Source: Cohnella caldifontis (GTDB taxonomy: Bacteria > Bacillota > Bacilli > Paenibacillales > Paenibacillaceae). From it: 64,000 bases of DNA. The position numbers and the translations under genes were made by a program. The first letter of the stretch is position 1. The number at the start of each line of letters is the position of its first letter. The notes under the pieces were generated by a model that saw nothing but the letters and a program-made list of their open reading frames with translations, was not told the origin of the DNA and did no database searches. Below, piece after piece: positions 43,094-53,100 of this stretch. The stretch is taken from positions 372,001 to 436,000 of the forward strand of contig NZ_JAQZSJ010000002.1 of the NCBI RefSeq assembly GCF_029360585.1, written 5' to 3'.

Positions 43094-44194
43094 TTACCGG
43101 ATCCGGTGGTCCGCTCCGACCGCTTCCGTGATCCGGGTGAATCCGTCTTGCCGCAGCCTGGCTCTCAGCCCCTTGTGCATCTGCCGGAGCAGCCCGGGGC
43201 CTTGGTAGATGAGCGCGGTATATACCTCGACCAGGCTGGCTCCGGCGCGAATTTTCGCGTAGGCGTCATCGGCGTCGAACACGCCGCCGGACCCGATGAT
43301 CGGCAGCTTGCCTTCGGTCAGGGAATAAAGGGCGCGGATGACCTCCGTCGACCGCCGGGTCAACGGACGGCCGCTCAGCCCTCCGCTTTCCCCGGCATGG
43401 CGATGGGTCAAACCGTCCCGTCCGATCGTCGTATTGGTGGCGATCACGCCAGACATGCCGCTGCGGACGATGGCTTCCGCCATGTATCGCAGTTGCTCGT
43501 CCGTGTTGTCCGGCGCGATTTTGACCAGGATCGGCTTGACGAGGCCGCCGTGGCGCTCCGCCTGCAGGGCCATCTCTTCCTTCACGGCCGCCAGCAGGCC
43601 GAGCAATTCGTCTCCGTGCTGCAGCGCCCGCAAATCCGGCGTATTGGGGGAACTGATGTTCACGACGAAGAAATCCCCGTGCGGATACAGCTTCTGAAGG
43701 CAGACGCGGTAATCGTCCGCGGCGCGTTCGTTCGGGGTCGCCTTGTTTTTGCCGATGTTCACGGCGAGCGGGACGGGACGGCGCCTGAACCGTCCCAGGC
43801 GTTCCGCCATCGCGTCCGCTCCTTCATTATTGAATCCCATCCGGTTGATCAACGCTTCGTCCGGAGGAAGCCGGAACAGACGCGGCCGTTCGTTGCCGGG
43901 TTGGGCGAGCGGCGTGACGGTGCCTACTTCCAGGAAGGACAATCCGATCCGGGAGAGCCCGGAGGCGGCTTTCGCGTTTTTGTCCAATCCGGCGGCTAAG
44001 CCGATCGGGTGCGCAAAATGCAAACCGAACAAATCCACCGCCAAATCCGGCGTTTCCCCGACTCCCCAGACTGCCGACAGCAGCGTACCCATGCCGGGTA
44101 TGCGGGAAGCCGCACCCATGCCGTCCACGATCAAATGGTGGGCATCCTCGGGATCCATGCGAAAAAGAAACGGTTTGGCCATGCGATACAGCAC
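43094..44194 (-). CDS. pyrD: Dihydroorotate dehydrogenase (quinone), class 2
   Basis: Fourth step of pyrimidine synthesis, oxidising dihydroorotate with FMN and passing electrons to the quinone pool; attached to the membrane by its N-terminal helices. Features: GLAAGLDKNAKAA near the start, LINRMGFNNEGAD, the active Ser in VNISSPNTPDLRALQ, and the FMN site PIIGSGGVFDADDAYAKI. GTG 44194 gives the usual N-terminus MLYRMAKPFLFRMDPEDAHHL; ATG 44206 and a longer frame are alternatives. It is unusual to find pyrD outside the pyr operon and joined to relQ. Confidence 0.93.
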   Translation of the reverse strand: MLYRMAKPFLFRMDPEDAHHLIVDGMGAASRIPGMGTLLSAVWGVGETPDLAVDLFGLHFAHPIGLAAGLDKNAKAASGLSRIGLSFLEVGTVTPLAQPGNERPRLFRLPPDEALINRMGFNNEGADAMAERLGRFRRRPVPLAVNIGKNKATPNERAADDYRVCLQKLYPHGDFFVVNISSPNTPDLRALQHGDELLGLLAAVKEEMALQAERHGGLVKPILVKIAPDNTDEQLRYMAEAIVRSGMSGVIATNTTIGRDGLTHRHAGESGGLSGRPLTRRSTEVIRALYSLTEGKLPIIGSGGVFDADDAYAKIRAGASLVEVYTALIYQGPGLLRQMHKGLRARLRQDGFTRITEAVGADHRIR

Positions 44195-44310
44195 GACGTT
44201 CAACATCCTTTCTACCTGTCGGGTAACAGTGTAGCCTTTTCTCGCCAAAAAGAAAAGGGCTCTTCAGCCCCGGAAGCCGGCAAACGCGTCGTTCATATGG
44301 CGTTTTGACC

Positions 44311-44324
44311 GGAAAACGATTACA
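44311..44324 (+). promoter_or_regulatory. cre-like sequence before the 46-residue peptide gene
   Basis: GGAAAACGATTACA matches the cre consensus TGWAANCGNTNWCA at all but the first base, and overlaps a TACAAT -10-like box (44321-44326). It may be a CcpA site or a chance match. Confidence 0.35.
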
Positions 44325-44371
44325 ATAAGGACATCATTCCGTTTCATTCATTAAAGGAAAGGTTGATGTAG

Positions 44372-44512
44372 ATGAGCACTACGAAGAAGAAGCCGCCGAT
44401 CTCGCACCAGAAGCAGCAACAGCAAGTCAATCGGAAGGCGTTGATCTGGATCGGGGCGGCATTCGTCGTCATCGTCGCGGCCGTCGCCGTGATGCTCGCG
44501 CTGAACGTCTAA
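44372..44512 (+). CDS. 46-residue single-span membrane peptide
   Basis: Short gene MSTTKKKPPISHQKQQQQ followed by one hydrophobic segment (about residues 24-45, WIGAAFVVIVAAVAVMLAL) and a stop at 44510. The basic, Gln-rich N-terminus should face the cytoplasm. ATG 44372 lies about 10 nt after AAAGGAAAGG, an acceptable ribosome site. Its stop overlaps the end of the opposing L,D-transpeptidase gene by 4 bp. No known family is recognised, and function is unknown. Confidence 0.7.
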   Translation: MSTTKKKPPISHQKQQQQVNRKALIWIGAAFVVIVAAVAVMLALNV

Positions 44513-46017
44513 CCTAACCAATCATATACTTTGCGGGGGTTTGTCTCGTCTTGAACCGAAGGAAGCCGGAATCGTTCCGGGGGCACGCGGATCTCGGACG
44601 GCAAACCCCCTTTGGTTATCGTCACGGGCGTGCCGAGCGGCACGAGATCGTACAGCTCCTCGAGATCCTCTTGCGCCATCCGGACACAGCCAAGCGATTC
44701 GTCTTTGCCGATGCTGTCCGGCTCGTTCGTGCCGTGGATGCCGTATCGGGTGTCCGACAGCGTCATCCCCCGGGTGCCGAACACGCCAGGCGATTTCCCC
44801 TTCGGATCGCGCACCTTCTCCGAAATGTAGAATGAGCCTTCCGGCGTGCGGGTTCCTCCCAATCCTACCGCGTAATTCCTCAGCAGCACGTTTCCGCTGA
44901 CGACCGCCAGCCGATGCTGGGTTTTGTCCACTATGATTTCGAGCGGCAACTCGGTCAGATCCGACAACCGTCCGGAAGGTACGGCGGTAGAGACGATCCC
45001 CGCTTGGGGACTCGGCTCGATCGGCCATCCGACCGTTTGCGGGATTTTCCCGTCCTTTTTGTTTACCAGCAATGCTTTGCTTTCTTCGAACCACTCCGTC
45101 AAATCCTCGGTCCATCCGGCTACCGCGTTATTCGGATAAGCCCCCGCGAGCGATTCCGGATCAGCCGGCCAAGCGCCCGTCCGCTTCCGGTATTGCAGCA
45201 TGGCGGAGCGGAGCAGGAGCTTCGTCTCCTGCGCCGGCTTCCACGCTTCCACGGTTCGGAGAGCTTTCGTTCCGTCGTCCGCCGTGCATCCGCACCATTT
45301 GGCGTCGTGCCATTGGAGCGCGACGCCTCCCGCTGCCGAACCGGGGCTCGCGCTGACGACCGGTTTGCCGCTCTTGACCCAATCCGACCAGCCGCCCAGC
45401 TGAGGCGTGCGGATCATGAGTGCGCTCTGGCTGCCCGCCCGGGCGGCGATTCCGGCCAGCAGCCGGCTGCCTTCCGCGTCCGGTTCCGCCGCGCCGGCGA
45501 TGACTTGATAGGGCGGATCATCCGGTGCTTCCGCAAATGAGGGATCCGGCAGCGGAAGGCTGGGATCGACCGAAATAGGCTCGGTTGTTGGAGGAGTCGC
45601 GACTTCCGTCCTTGCCGCGGCTTGCTTCGTTTGCCGGTCGTGCGCGGCGGACAACCCGGCGTAGATCAAGTAACCCGAAACCAGCAGCACGAGAAGGGCC
45701 GCCGCGGCCAGCCATCGGTTTCTGTTCTTCGAATTGGATGCAGGAGGCGTGCGCAGTGCGTACTGTTCCGGCGGAGCCGGAGCCGGCTGGTTCTCGAACG
45801 CCTCGTAGATTTCGCCTGCTTGGCTGAAGCAGTAAGCCGCTTTGGTTTCCTGGCCTTTCGATTCGTATTGCTTGCCCAGCAAGTACCACGCCATCCGGCT
45901 GTCTTCGTGCTTCAGCAAATAATCTTTGAACGGAAGCGCGTCCTCCACGTCAGGCACGCGATCGTAGAAATCTTTGAGCCTCTGCTCCAGACGATCGTCG
46001 CCGCTCAGTTCGGACAC
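44509..46017 (-). CDS. Membrane-anchored L,D-transpeptidase (YkuD domain)
   Basis: Cell-wall enzyme of about 502 residues that makes 3-3 cross-links or attaches substrates to peptidoglycan. An N-terminal helical, TPR-like cytoplasmic part (KDYLLKHEDSRMAWYLLGKQ) is followed by one membrane segment (about 101-122). After a Pro-rich linker and a middle domain comes the YkuD domain, with IIVDKTQHRLAVV, GGTRTPEGSFYI and the active site YGIHGTNEP...SLGCVRM holding His and Cys. The start is odd: GTG 46017 directly abuts the AGGAGG ribosome site, while CTG 46008 is 8 nt from it. Confidence 0.92.
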   Translation of the reverse strand: MSELSGDDRLEQRLKDFYDRVPDVEDALPFKDYLLKHEDSRMAWYLLGKQYESKGQETKAAYCFSQAGEIYEAFENQPAPAPPEQYALRTPPASNSKNRNRWLAAAALLVLLVSGYLIYAGLSAAHDRQTKQAAARTEVATPPTTEPISVDPSLPLPDPSFAEAPDDPPYQVIAGAAEPDAEGSRLLAGIAARAGSQSALMIRTPQLGGWSDWVKSGKPVVSASPGSAAGGVALQWHDAKWCGCTADDGTKALRTVEAWKPAQETKLLLRSAMLQYRKRTGAWPADPESLAGAYPNNAVAGWTEDLTEWFEESKALLVNKKDGKIPQTVGWPIEPSPQAGIVSTAVPSGRLSDLTELPLEIIVDKTQHRLAVVSGNVLLRNYAVGLGGTRTPEGSFYISEKVRDPKGKSPGVFGTRGMTLSDTRYGIHGTNEPDSIGKDESLGCVRMAQEDLEELYDLVPLGTPVTITKGGLPSEIRVPPERFRLPSVQDETNPRKVYDWLG

Positions 46018-46120
46018 CTCCTCTCGTTAATTACCCAACCAATGGATATTACAGAGACTTTCTCCTATCTATATCGTCAATGATCGAACATTCCGTAACT
46101 TTTTATTCCATGCAAAATAG

Positions 46121-46160
46121 GGAGAAAAGCCCATCGCGAATTCGCAATGCGCTTTTCTCC
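46121..46160 (-). terminator. Long hairpin after the third FecR gene
   Basis: GGAGAAAAGC and GCTTTTCTCC arms with an inner ATTGCGAATTCGCGAT-type pairing; followed by CTATTTTG on the minus strand. Acts as terminator or stabiliser. Confidence 0.65.
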
Positions 46161-46178
46161 AAAGCACTCACGCATTTG

Positions 46179-49100
46179 TTACAATCCGGAAGGGGATACC
46201 GTCAGCGTATAGAGAATCGTTTGTCCCCCGGATTGAACCCTCAAGAGAATGCCCATTTGGGAAAGCCCTGAAGGGAAATAGACATCGTACGATCCGTCCG
46301 CATTCTCGGCAACCGGCTCCCCAAAAGCTTCCACCGATACGGTCGCTCCTGCGAAGCCAAGGTTCGGCTTGAAATGGAATGCCTGCTGGCCGAAGTTCAG
46401 CGAAGCTTGGTAATGCGTCGGATCCGACGTAACGTGTGCCCCTGGGATGTCGGTCAGTTTCAGCGAGTCCGGGATGACATAGATATAAAGGCTATAGGTA
46501 TATGCCGTTACAATGGTTGAAAAATTCGAGTACAAGGTAATCTTCAACTCGTTAACGCCCGGTTGTAAGCGATCCGATAAGTCATACCTAATTCCATTAG
46601 GTTGCAGTCTCACTCCGCTCATCGTTACGACGATATCCTCAGAAGGATATCCGTGTAAGGCAAGCTCAAGATCACCTGAATTTACCGCGGCAGAGAATAA
46701 CGCACCCGTATGATTTACGGAGACTTCGGCGGCGGCTGTCATATCTCTCAGTTCAATTAATTCATTGTCGTCGTAAGTCACGGGAGACGTATCGTCTCTA
46801 ACGACGACAAGATCCGTCCAAGTCTCCGCGTTTCCTTTGACGGTTTTCAACTTGAAATAGTTCACGTCTTCGTCTAAAGATAGCGAATGAGACAACCAGG
46901 TGATTCCGCTGAAATCGAAAGATTCGTCAATTCCGTACACGCTCGCCGTGACCGAAGCATCGTCCAAGAACAATTTGAAGTCGAAGCTCGACACGTTTTC
47001 CGGAATCGAAACGTAATAACGATCTCCGTCAACCGTACTGCTCCAAGAGTAATCCGTTCCGTTAAATCGTACCTTCCAATCCGAAATGCCGCTCGGCTTC
47101 CGTACATTGGTTAGGAGCAGTGATTGGGAATTCCCGATTTTATGATGCTCCGCGTCATACAATGTCAAGTAAATATTGAAGGTCCCTCTAGGCAAATTTC
47201 CAAGGACCAGCTTTTGGCGGTCCGGATATTGTGCCGTCGGAGAAGGCGATGAAGTCGCAGTGCTGTTCCCGTAATTGGCCTCCGCGGAAGCGATCCCGAC
47301 TAAATACAGCGTGATGCTGTCTGTCGCTTTGTCCAAGTGGGCTTGAAACGTGTTCACACCGCTAGGCTTCCACTCGACCTCAGATCCGTCAGCATTGTTG
47401 GTCGTATCCCAGTCCGTCAACCCGGCAGGCAATAAACTCCGGTTAACCTGAAAGGTATAAAAGGCGAGACTGCGGTTGGACGTATCTCCGGCCAGACGGA
47501 CGCCGATCGTTACGTCGTTGTCGCCTGGGGATAGGGACAACATGTAATTCCCTGCGGAATCCGGGTTGGACGTCGACCCATTCACCGCAACGGAGCGAAT
47601 GTCGGAATCGCCGGCTTGTGTCGGTTTCATTTTCAACGCGATTCCATTCGCTGGGACCGTGAGACTGTAAACTAGCACGTCCGGATTAAACGCAAGTTGA
47701 TCTGGACCGATCGGCTGAAACATTCCGCTGTCGGATGGATTCAACAATTCCATCGAAACGGACGACAGACTGCCCCAGATGGATTCCCGAGACTCCCGGT
47801 TCAGGATCAAGGAATACGTCTTCACGTTACTCTGATCCAAGGAAGTCACCCGAACTTGGATGACCGTATTGCCGGACTCGTTTAAGGGAATGTGGAAGAA
47901 GCCGTCCGCATGCGGAGATACATTCACTCCGTTCTGGTCATACACAGAATAGGATGCTGAAATGTTCCAATCCCCATCGGGATCCGGTTTAATCCGCACT
48001 TCCGTCGCCGACCCCGGGATCGCTGCGGAATAGGTCAGTGTCGTCGCTTCATAATCCGCATTTGCGCCGATGTCCTCTACCCAAATGTTCTTCAGAGCGG
48101 CTGTGACGCCATGGCCCGCGGGAATACGCATCAACGCCAAGGTGTACATTGATACCGAACCATCCGGCTTTTTCAGGCCAAAGTCAAAGTTGCCATTATC
48201 AACCGGCAGACTCGTCAACAAAAACGGGACATTCGCCGGATACTCCGTTCCGTTATAGATCAATTTCGTTGAAGCATTTTTCGTAAAAACCGTAAAATAG
48301 GCTTCTGTTATTGCTTCAGGCAGGTAAGCCGTCCAATTGGGTTGTCCCTCATGAGGAGAAAAAACCGGATAAGAATGGTTGCCGCTCGAAACGCCGATCG
48401 AGTTCAGTTCGTCACGATTCGAATCCGTCTGACGGTAAATCGCAACCGTATATGTCGTCTTCGCGATACCGTTCTGTGCGGTGACCACGATCGGAAGGGT
48501 CTTCGTCGTGCCGATCGCGCCTAACACGACTGTTTTAGCCGAACCGCTGGAAGCTGTTTCCCCGTCAACGGTCAAAGTAGCTTTGCCAGTATCCGCGACG
48601 GTTGGCCGAATCTGGACTTCTGCCGTGTCGTAAGGGACCGTTACATGGTAAGAAAAAGTCTTCGAGCTAAAAGCCGGTGACAACGGTACAGTCGTTTCCA
48701 CTCCGGAAACGATTCGGGTCACAATCAACGATGCCAGTGAAGAGTTCGACGACGATTCCGAGCCCGAGCTGGAGTCCGAGCCCGAATTCGATGTCGATGG
48801 ACTGGGAGAAAGAATCTCGCCAGCGTTCTTGGCGACATCGGATCGAAAACGTTCCTTCTCCGCGTCGGAAAGCCCCTTCTCGTACTCCTCACGCGCTTTT
48901 ATGTTCTTTTCCTCTTCTGCTTTGCGGTTGGCTTCTTCCTTGAGCTTGCGCTCGTCCTCCAGCTTCTTCTGCAACTCTTTATTCCGCTTCTCTTCTTCCT
49001 TCTTCCTTCTTCCGCTGCGTATCGGCGGTCTTCCTCGCATCTGCGTCTTTCTTGCGCTGAGCTTCCTGCAGTTGCTTCTCCTCGGGCGAGAGTGTCAGCG

Positions 49101-49998
49101 TCTTCTTGCTCAAGTCGATCGTAGTGCCTGTCTGGTTCTGGGCTTCGGCGATGAGTTGATTCACACGCTCCTGCGTGATGACGCCGCTTCTCACCGCGCT
49201 GTCTACGATCGCGCCGAGCAGATTTTCAACGTTCGACTTCAAGCGGTCCTCGTCGGTGGCCCCATCGAAATATTGATCGAGCTTCTGGTTGTTTTCCTTC
49301 ACAATGTCGCCGGATGCCGCCACGATTGCCTCGACAATCGACTTGTCGCTCTGCTTCATAAGCAAATCCAAATCCGCCGGGGCGATCGTTACTTCGCCCT
49401 GATCGGCTTCATTCTTCGTCACGATCGCGTGATCGCCCGGCTTTACGTCTTTCGCGTCGCCTTCCCCGGTCGGCTCCGTATGAACCACGCCTGCGGCTAC
49501 CGTTAGCCTCGTATTCCCGGTATAGGGATCCACGCTGACGAGCAAGTGCGTGCCGCGCACGCCCATGACCGCCGTCGGCGTTTCCAGCGTGAATTCGTCG
49601 TTTTTCGTGGCAATCGATTTCACGTCCACCCACGCTGACCCGTTAAACATGCTGACTTTCGTCCGCGTGCCGTTGCGGTCGGAGAGTTTGGAGAATGTCA
49701 GCGTCGTGTTGGAAGATACCGACATTTTATCGTCTTCGGACGTTCCGTTCGCGAATTGCAGCGTCGCTGATCCATTTGCCGAAGTCGAGAGGACGTCCCC
49801 CTCGTTCAGGCTCATTTTCGCGAATGCCTTAAAGAGCTTGGAGCCGCCGGCTTTCTTCACCTGCACGGTTCCCGACAAAGACTTGATAACGGCCACGCGG
49901 GATGTGGCGGCGTCAGCGTGCTCCGCAAATAGGGTCATGACGGGCAGTAATAGCAGTAATAACGCGATTCCAAGAATCGGAATACGAGATAATTTCAT
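46179..49998 (-). pseudogene. Secreted FecR-domain/beta-sandwich protein gene, off-frame by a heptamer repeat (third paralogue)
   Basis: The upstream half (ATG 49998 to stop 48979, 339 residues) has a signal peptide (MKLSRIPILGIALLLLLLPV... ADAA), a FecR domain (TLETPTAVMGVRGTHLLVSV) and the beginning of a charged coiled coil. The downstream half (in a frame open from 49040 to 46179) continues the coiled coil as RKKEEEKRNKELQKKLEDE, followed by a Ser-rich linker and many cadherin-like beta-sandwich repeats. The frames meet at (TTCTTCC)3, 48993-49013. Removing one 7-bp unit gives one frame of 1270 residues that aligns exactly with the paralogue at 50111-53659. The downstream half has no start site of its own. 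It may be a phase-off state rather than a dead gene. Confidence 0.9.
48993..49013. repeat. Heptanucleotide repeat (TTCTTCC)x3 at the frameshift point
   Basis: Three perfect tandem copies of TTCTTCC (GGAAGAA on the coding strand). Since 7 is not a multiple of 3, a change of one unit shifts the frame; two copies restore the QRKKEEEKRNKEL reading. Confidence 0.95.
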
Positions 49999-50068
49999 GG
50001 ATTCTACCTCTCTTAATGAAAGAGTCGCAAGACTCTTTGTATATTCAAACCAGAGTAATACAAGAGCT

Positions 50069-50091
50069 CCCGGGATTTTCCTGGGAGCCTT
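50069..50091 (-). terminator. Hairpin between the second and third FecR genes
   Basis: GCTCCCGGG...CCTGGGAGC stem in the 112-bp gap; the T run is weak (CTCTTG), so it may only partly end transcription. Confidence 0.45.
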
Positions 50092-50110
50092 GCACTCTTC
50101 ATTAATCTTG

Positions 50111-53100
50111 CTAGTCGATCTGCGGAAGATCCGGATTCACGATCGTAATTTTGTAGGTTTGTTTTCTTCCGCTCTCTGACACTACGGTTACATTCAAAGT
50201 ATTTGTGCCCGTGGTTAAGGGAATCGATTGACTTACGTTTGGGTTCAACGGTGTTTCCTCATTAAAGGCAACCTTGGAATGGAGATCCAATGCCTCCGAT
50301 GTCACCAATAGTGAATCTTCGTGTGCATTTAACATCAGAGTACCGTCGATTGGCAGGTCATGAGAGTCACCATATACAATGTCGGTAACCGTCTGGTAAC
50401 GCAAGAACGACAAGTCGACATTTTGGGATTTCTCCCGGGTAAAGTTAAAGGTATATGTTTTGCTTGTTACCGTCCCGTCCCCATCCTTGGTTGCGGTTAC
50501 CTTTACTTTCACGGTAGTCGTTCCCTCCGGGAGGGAAATCGGAGAACTGTAACCATGATAATTAGGGATATCTTCCGATACCGAACTTCCGGATACCGAT
50601 ACGGTCCTCGTATAACCGTTTACGCTGAACAGTCTGTAATTCAAGCTGACGCTAACTGGCAGAGGTTCGCCATCCGTCCCCTTGATTTGGATCTCGTATG
50701 TTGCCTGATCCGGATCGAAATCGTAGGAGCTTGGGTAGTAATCGTCAGGAGAGTTGAAATTCAACGTAACGTTGTCGAGACTTGCAGGATCTGGCTCTCG
50801 GTAAACAGAAATACTATACACTTGATCGTATGAAGACTCCGAGAATAAATCGGTAATCGTGTTGTAAATCAAAAAGGCGTTATGTCCCTGTTTCAAATTC
50901 AGCTTGAAGTCGTTTGCACTCGTTCTTTCGGCCACATTGAAGATGGAATCTTCTTCGTCAACTACCATCCATTTTCCCGGAGCGTTATTTCCAGTCAAAC
51001 TCAGGGTTACGGTTGAGGATGATGTGTCTTCCAATTCGTAATGGTATTGGCCTTCTTCGAGAATCGAAGAATTCCCTCCGTTTACTTTCAAACTGGTTAG
51101 TGCCGGAGTCGGATAATCTTTAAAAACATTGAGTTTGTATACGACAACTGGAGAAGACGGATCCCCATTTTTCGGACGGATTACGATGTCATATACATTC
51201 TCATCATAACCGACAGGAACGTTGTCCGGGCTTACGGAACTTCCGTTTCGATAGACCGAAAAATTCAAATCACTAAGATTGTGTCCACTGGATGCTTCGG
51301 GGAATAAGGAGATTGAGTTTATATTAGGGTCCTCAAGATAGAGATATCCATAGTCACTTTCCGACGTATTAAACTCCTCAAGCAACCTTGTTCCATTTTT
51401 GATCTCGATATTCGACAGACGAAGTGCGCTAGTATCCCCTTTTACGATCGTGAACGTGTACTTGTCGAATATCTTATCCGGATTTCCCTTTACCGTCGTT
51501 TGGATCTGGACATGAGTCGCCGGGTCGTGATCCGATAAGGGATCCCAACTCAACAGATACCCTTTCTCGTACTCACCGTCAGGATTTACTGATACCTTGT
51601 TATCGGCGGCTACCGACCAATCGAATACGTCGTTATAAATATCATAGTCGTCGTTCCTATATCCATGGAGGTAAAGTTCGCCGGAAGCAGTATTGCCGAT
51701 ACCGGCAATAAACGAATGGGAGCCGGTCTGTGCAACGTTATAATAACCCTGATCCAGATCATTCAGTTTCAATTGGAATGGCAAACTTGCTTTTTGCACC
51801 CACAGTAATGCTACACCCATATCTTCGAAATCATACGAACCGTTCGGAATCTTAAACATGTAGTAATAATTCGAACCATTGAACGTCACCGGCAGCGTGT
51901 CCTTCAACCCGCTCGCTTTCCAATAGGCAACAGGGGGCCCAAAGAGAGGGGGAAGAGTCAACGACGTTTCACTGCTCAACGAGTTAACGTTTATCCGTTG
52001 CTTTTCATTTTGGGCACGGAATTGCATCATCATTTGACGCGCCGCGTTTTTAAGATCGCTTACCGTCAAGCCAGGTAATTCCTTAGCCGGATCGGATGAT
52101 TCGGATGCGATTTCCGTGCTTAACAAGGACGGCTCGCTCTGCCTGTACGGTAAAAACGATAACGGGGAAATGAGATAGACCTTAGAGTCAGCAGAAAAAT
52201 TAAGTGTCATCTCGATATCTTGAACGCTTTCGTCAATGTCCGCTTTATAAAACTCAAATGTGGGTAATAAAGCGTCCGTTTCTTCTCCATAGAGAGGAAT
52301 CTGGGACCAAGAAATTGCTTTGCCGTTACTAACGGTGCTCCAATCGCTCAAAAAGGACGGCTTGACACTGCTAGCTGGCGGCGGATTTCCCGGATCTCCC
52401 GGATCTCCCGGGTCTTCCGAATCTCCAGTGCCTCCCGATCCGCCGCTTGATCCAACGGGAGATGGGCTATTCGTTTGCTCATTTTGCTTCTGATCATTTT
52501 CGAAACGTTTTTTCTCTTCATCCGAAAGCTGGTTTTTATAGGAGTCCGTAGCCTTTTTCTTCTTCGCATCCGCCGTTTGTTGGTTGGCTTCCTCGCGCTT
52601 CTTCTTCTCATCCTCCAACTTCTTCAGGAGCTCTTTATTTCGCTGTTCCTCTTCTTTTTTCTTCTGCTCCTTGGCCGCTTTGCTGGCGTCCTCTTCCTTC
52701 TTCTTCTGCTCTTGCTGCTTTTGTTTCTCTTCATCTGTAAGCGTCAACGATTTCTTGCTCAAGTCAATGGTCACGCCGGTTTGCGCCTGCGCTTCGGCGA
52801 CCAACTGGTTGACGCGGTCTTGAGAAATTTTCCCGCTCTTCAAGGCACTATCGACGATCGCGCCGAGCAGATTCTCGACATTCGACTTCTTACGCGCCTG
52901 ATCATTCGCGTTTTCGGATGCCTCTTCGAAATATTGGTCCAGCTTTGCACGGTTTTCCTTCACGATTTCACCGGCAGCTGCCACGATCGCTTCCACGATG
53001 GATTTATCCGTATGCTGCAACAACAAATCCAGATCGGCTGGCGCAATCGTCACTTCGCCTTGATCCGATTCATTCTTCGTAACGAGTGCATTGTCCCCAG

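Noticed and set aside
48979..49040. Two separate genes in place of the split FecR gene
   Set aside because: The downstream frame has no signal peptide or ribosome site, and its start lies inside the coiled coil; the paralogue shows both halves as one protein.
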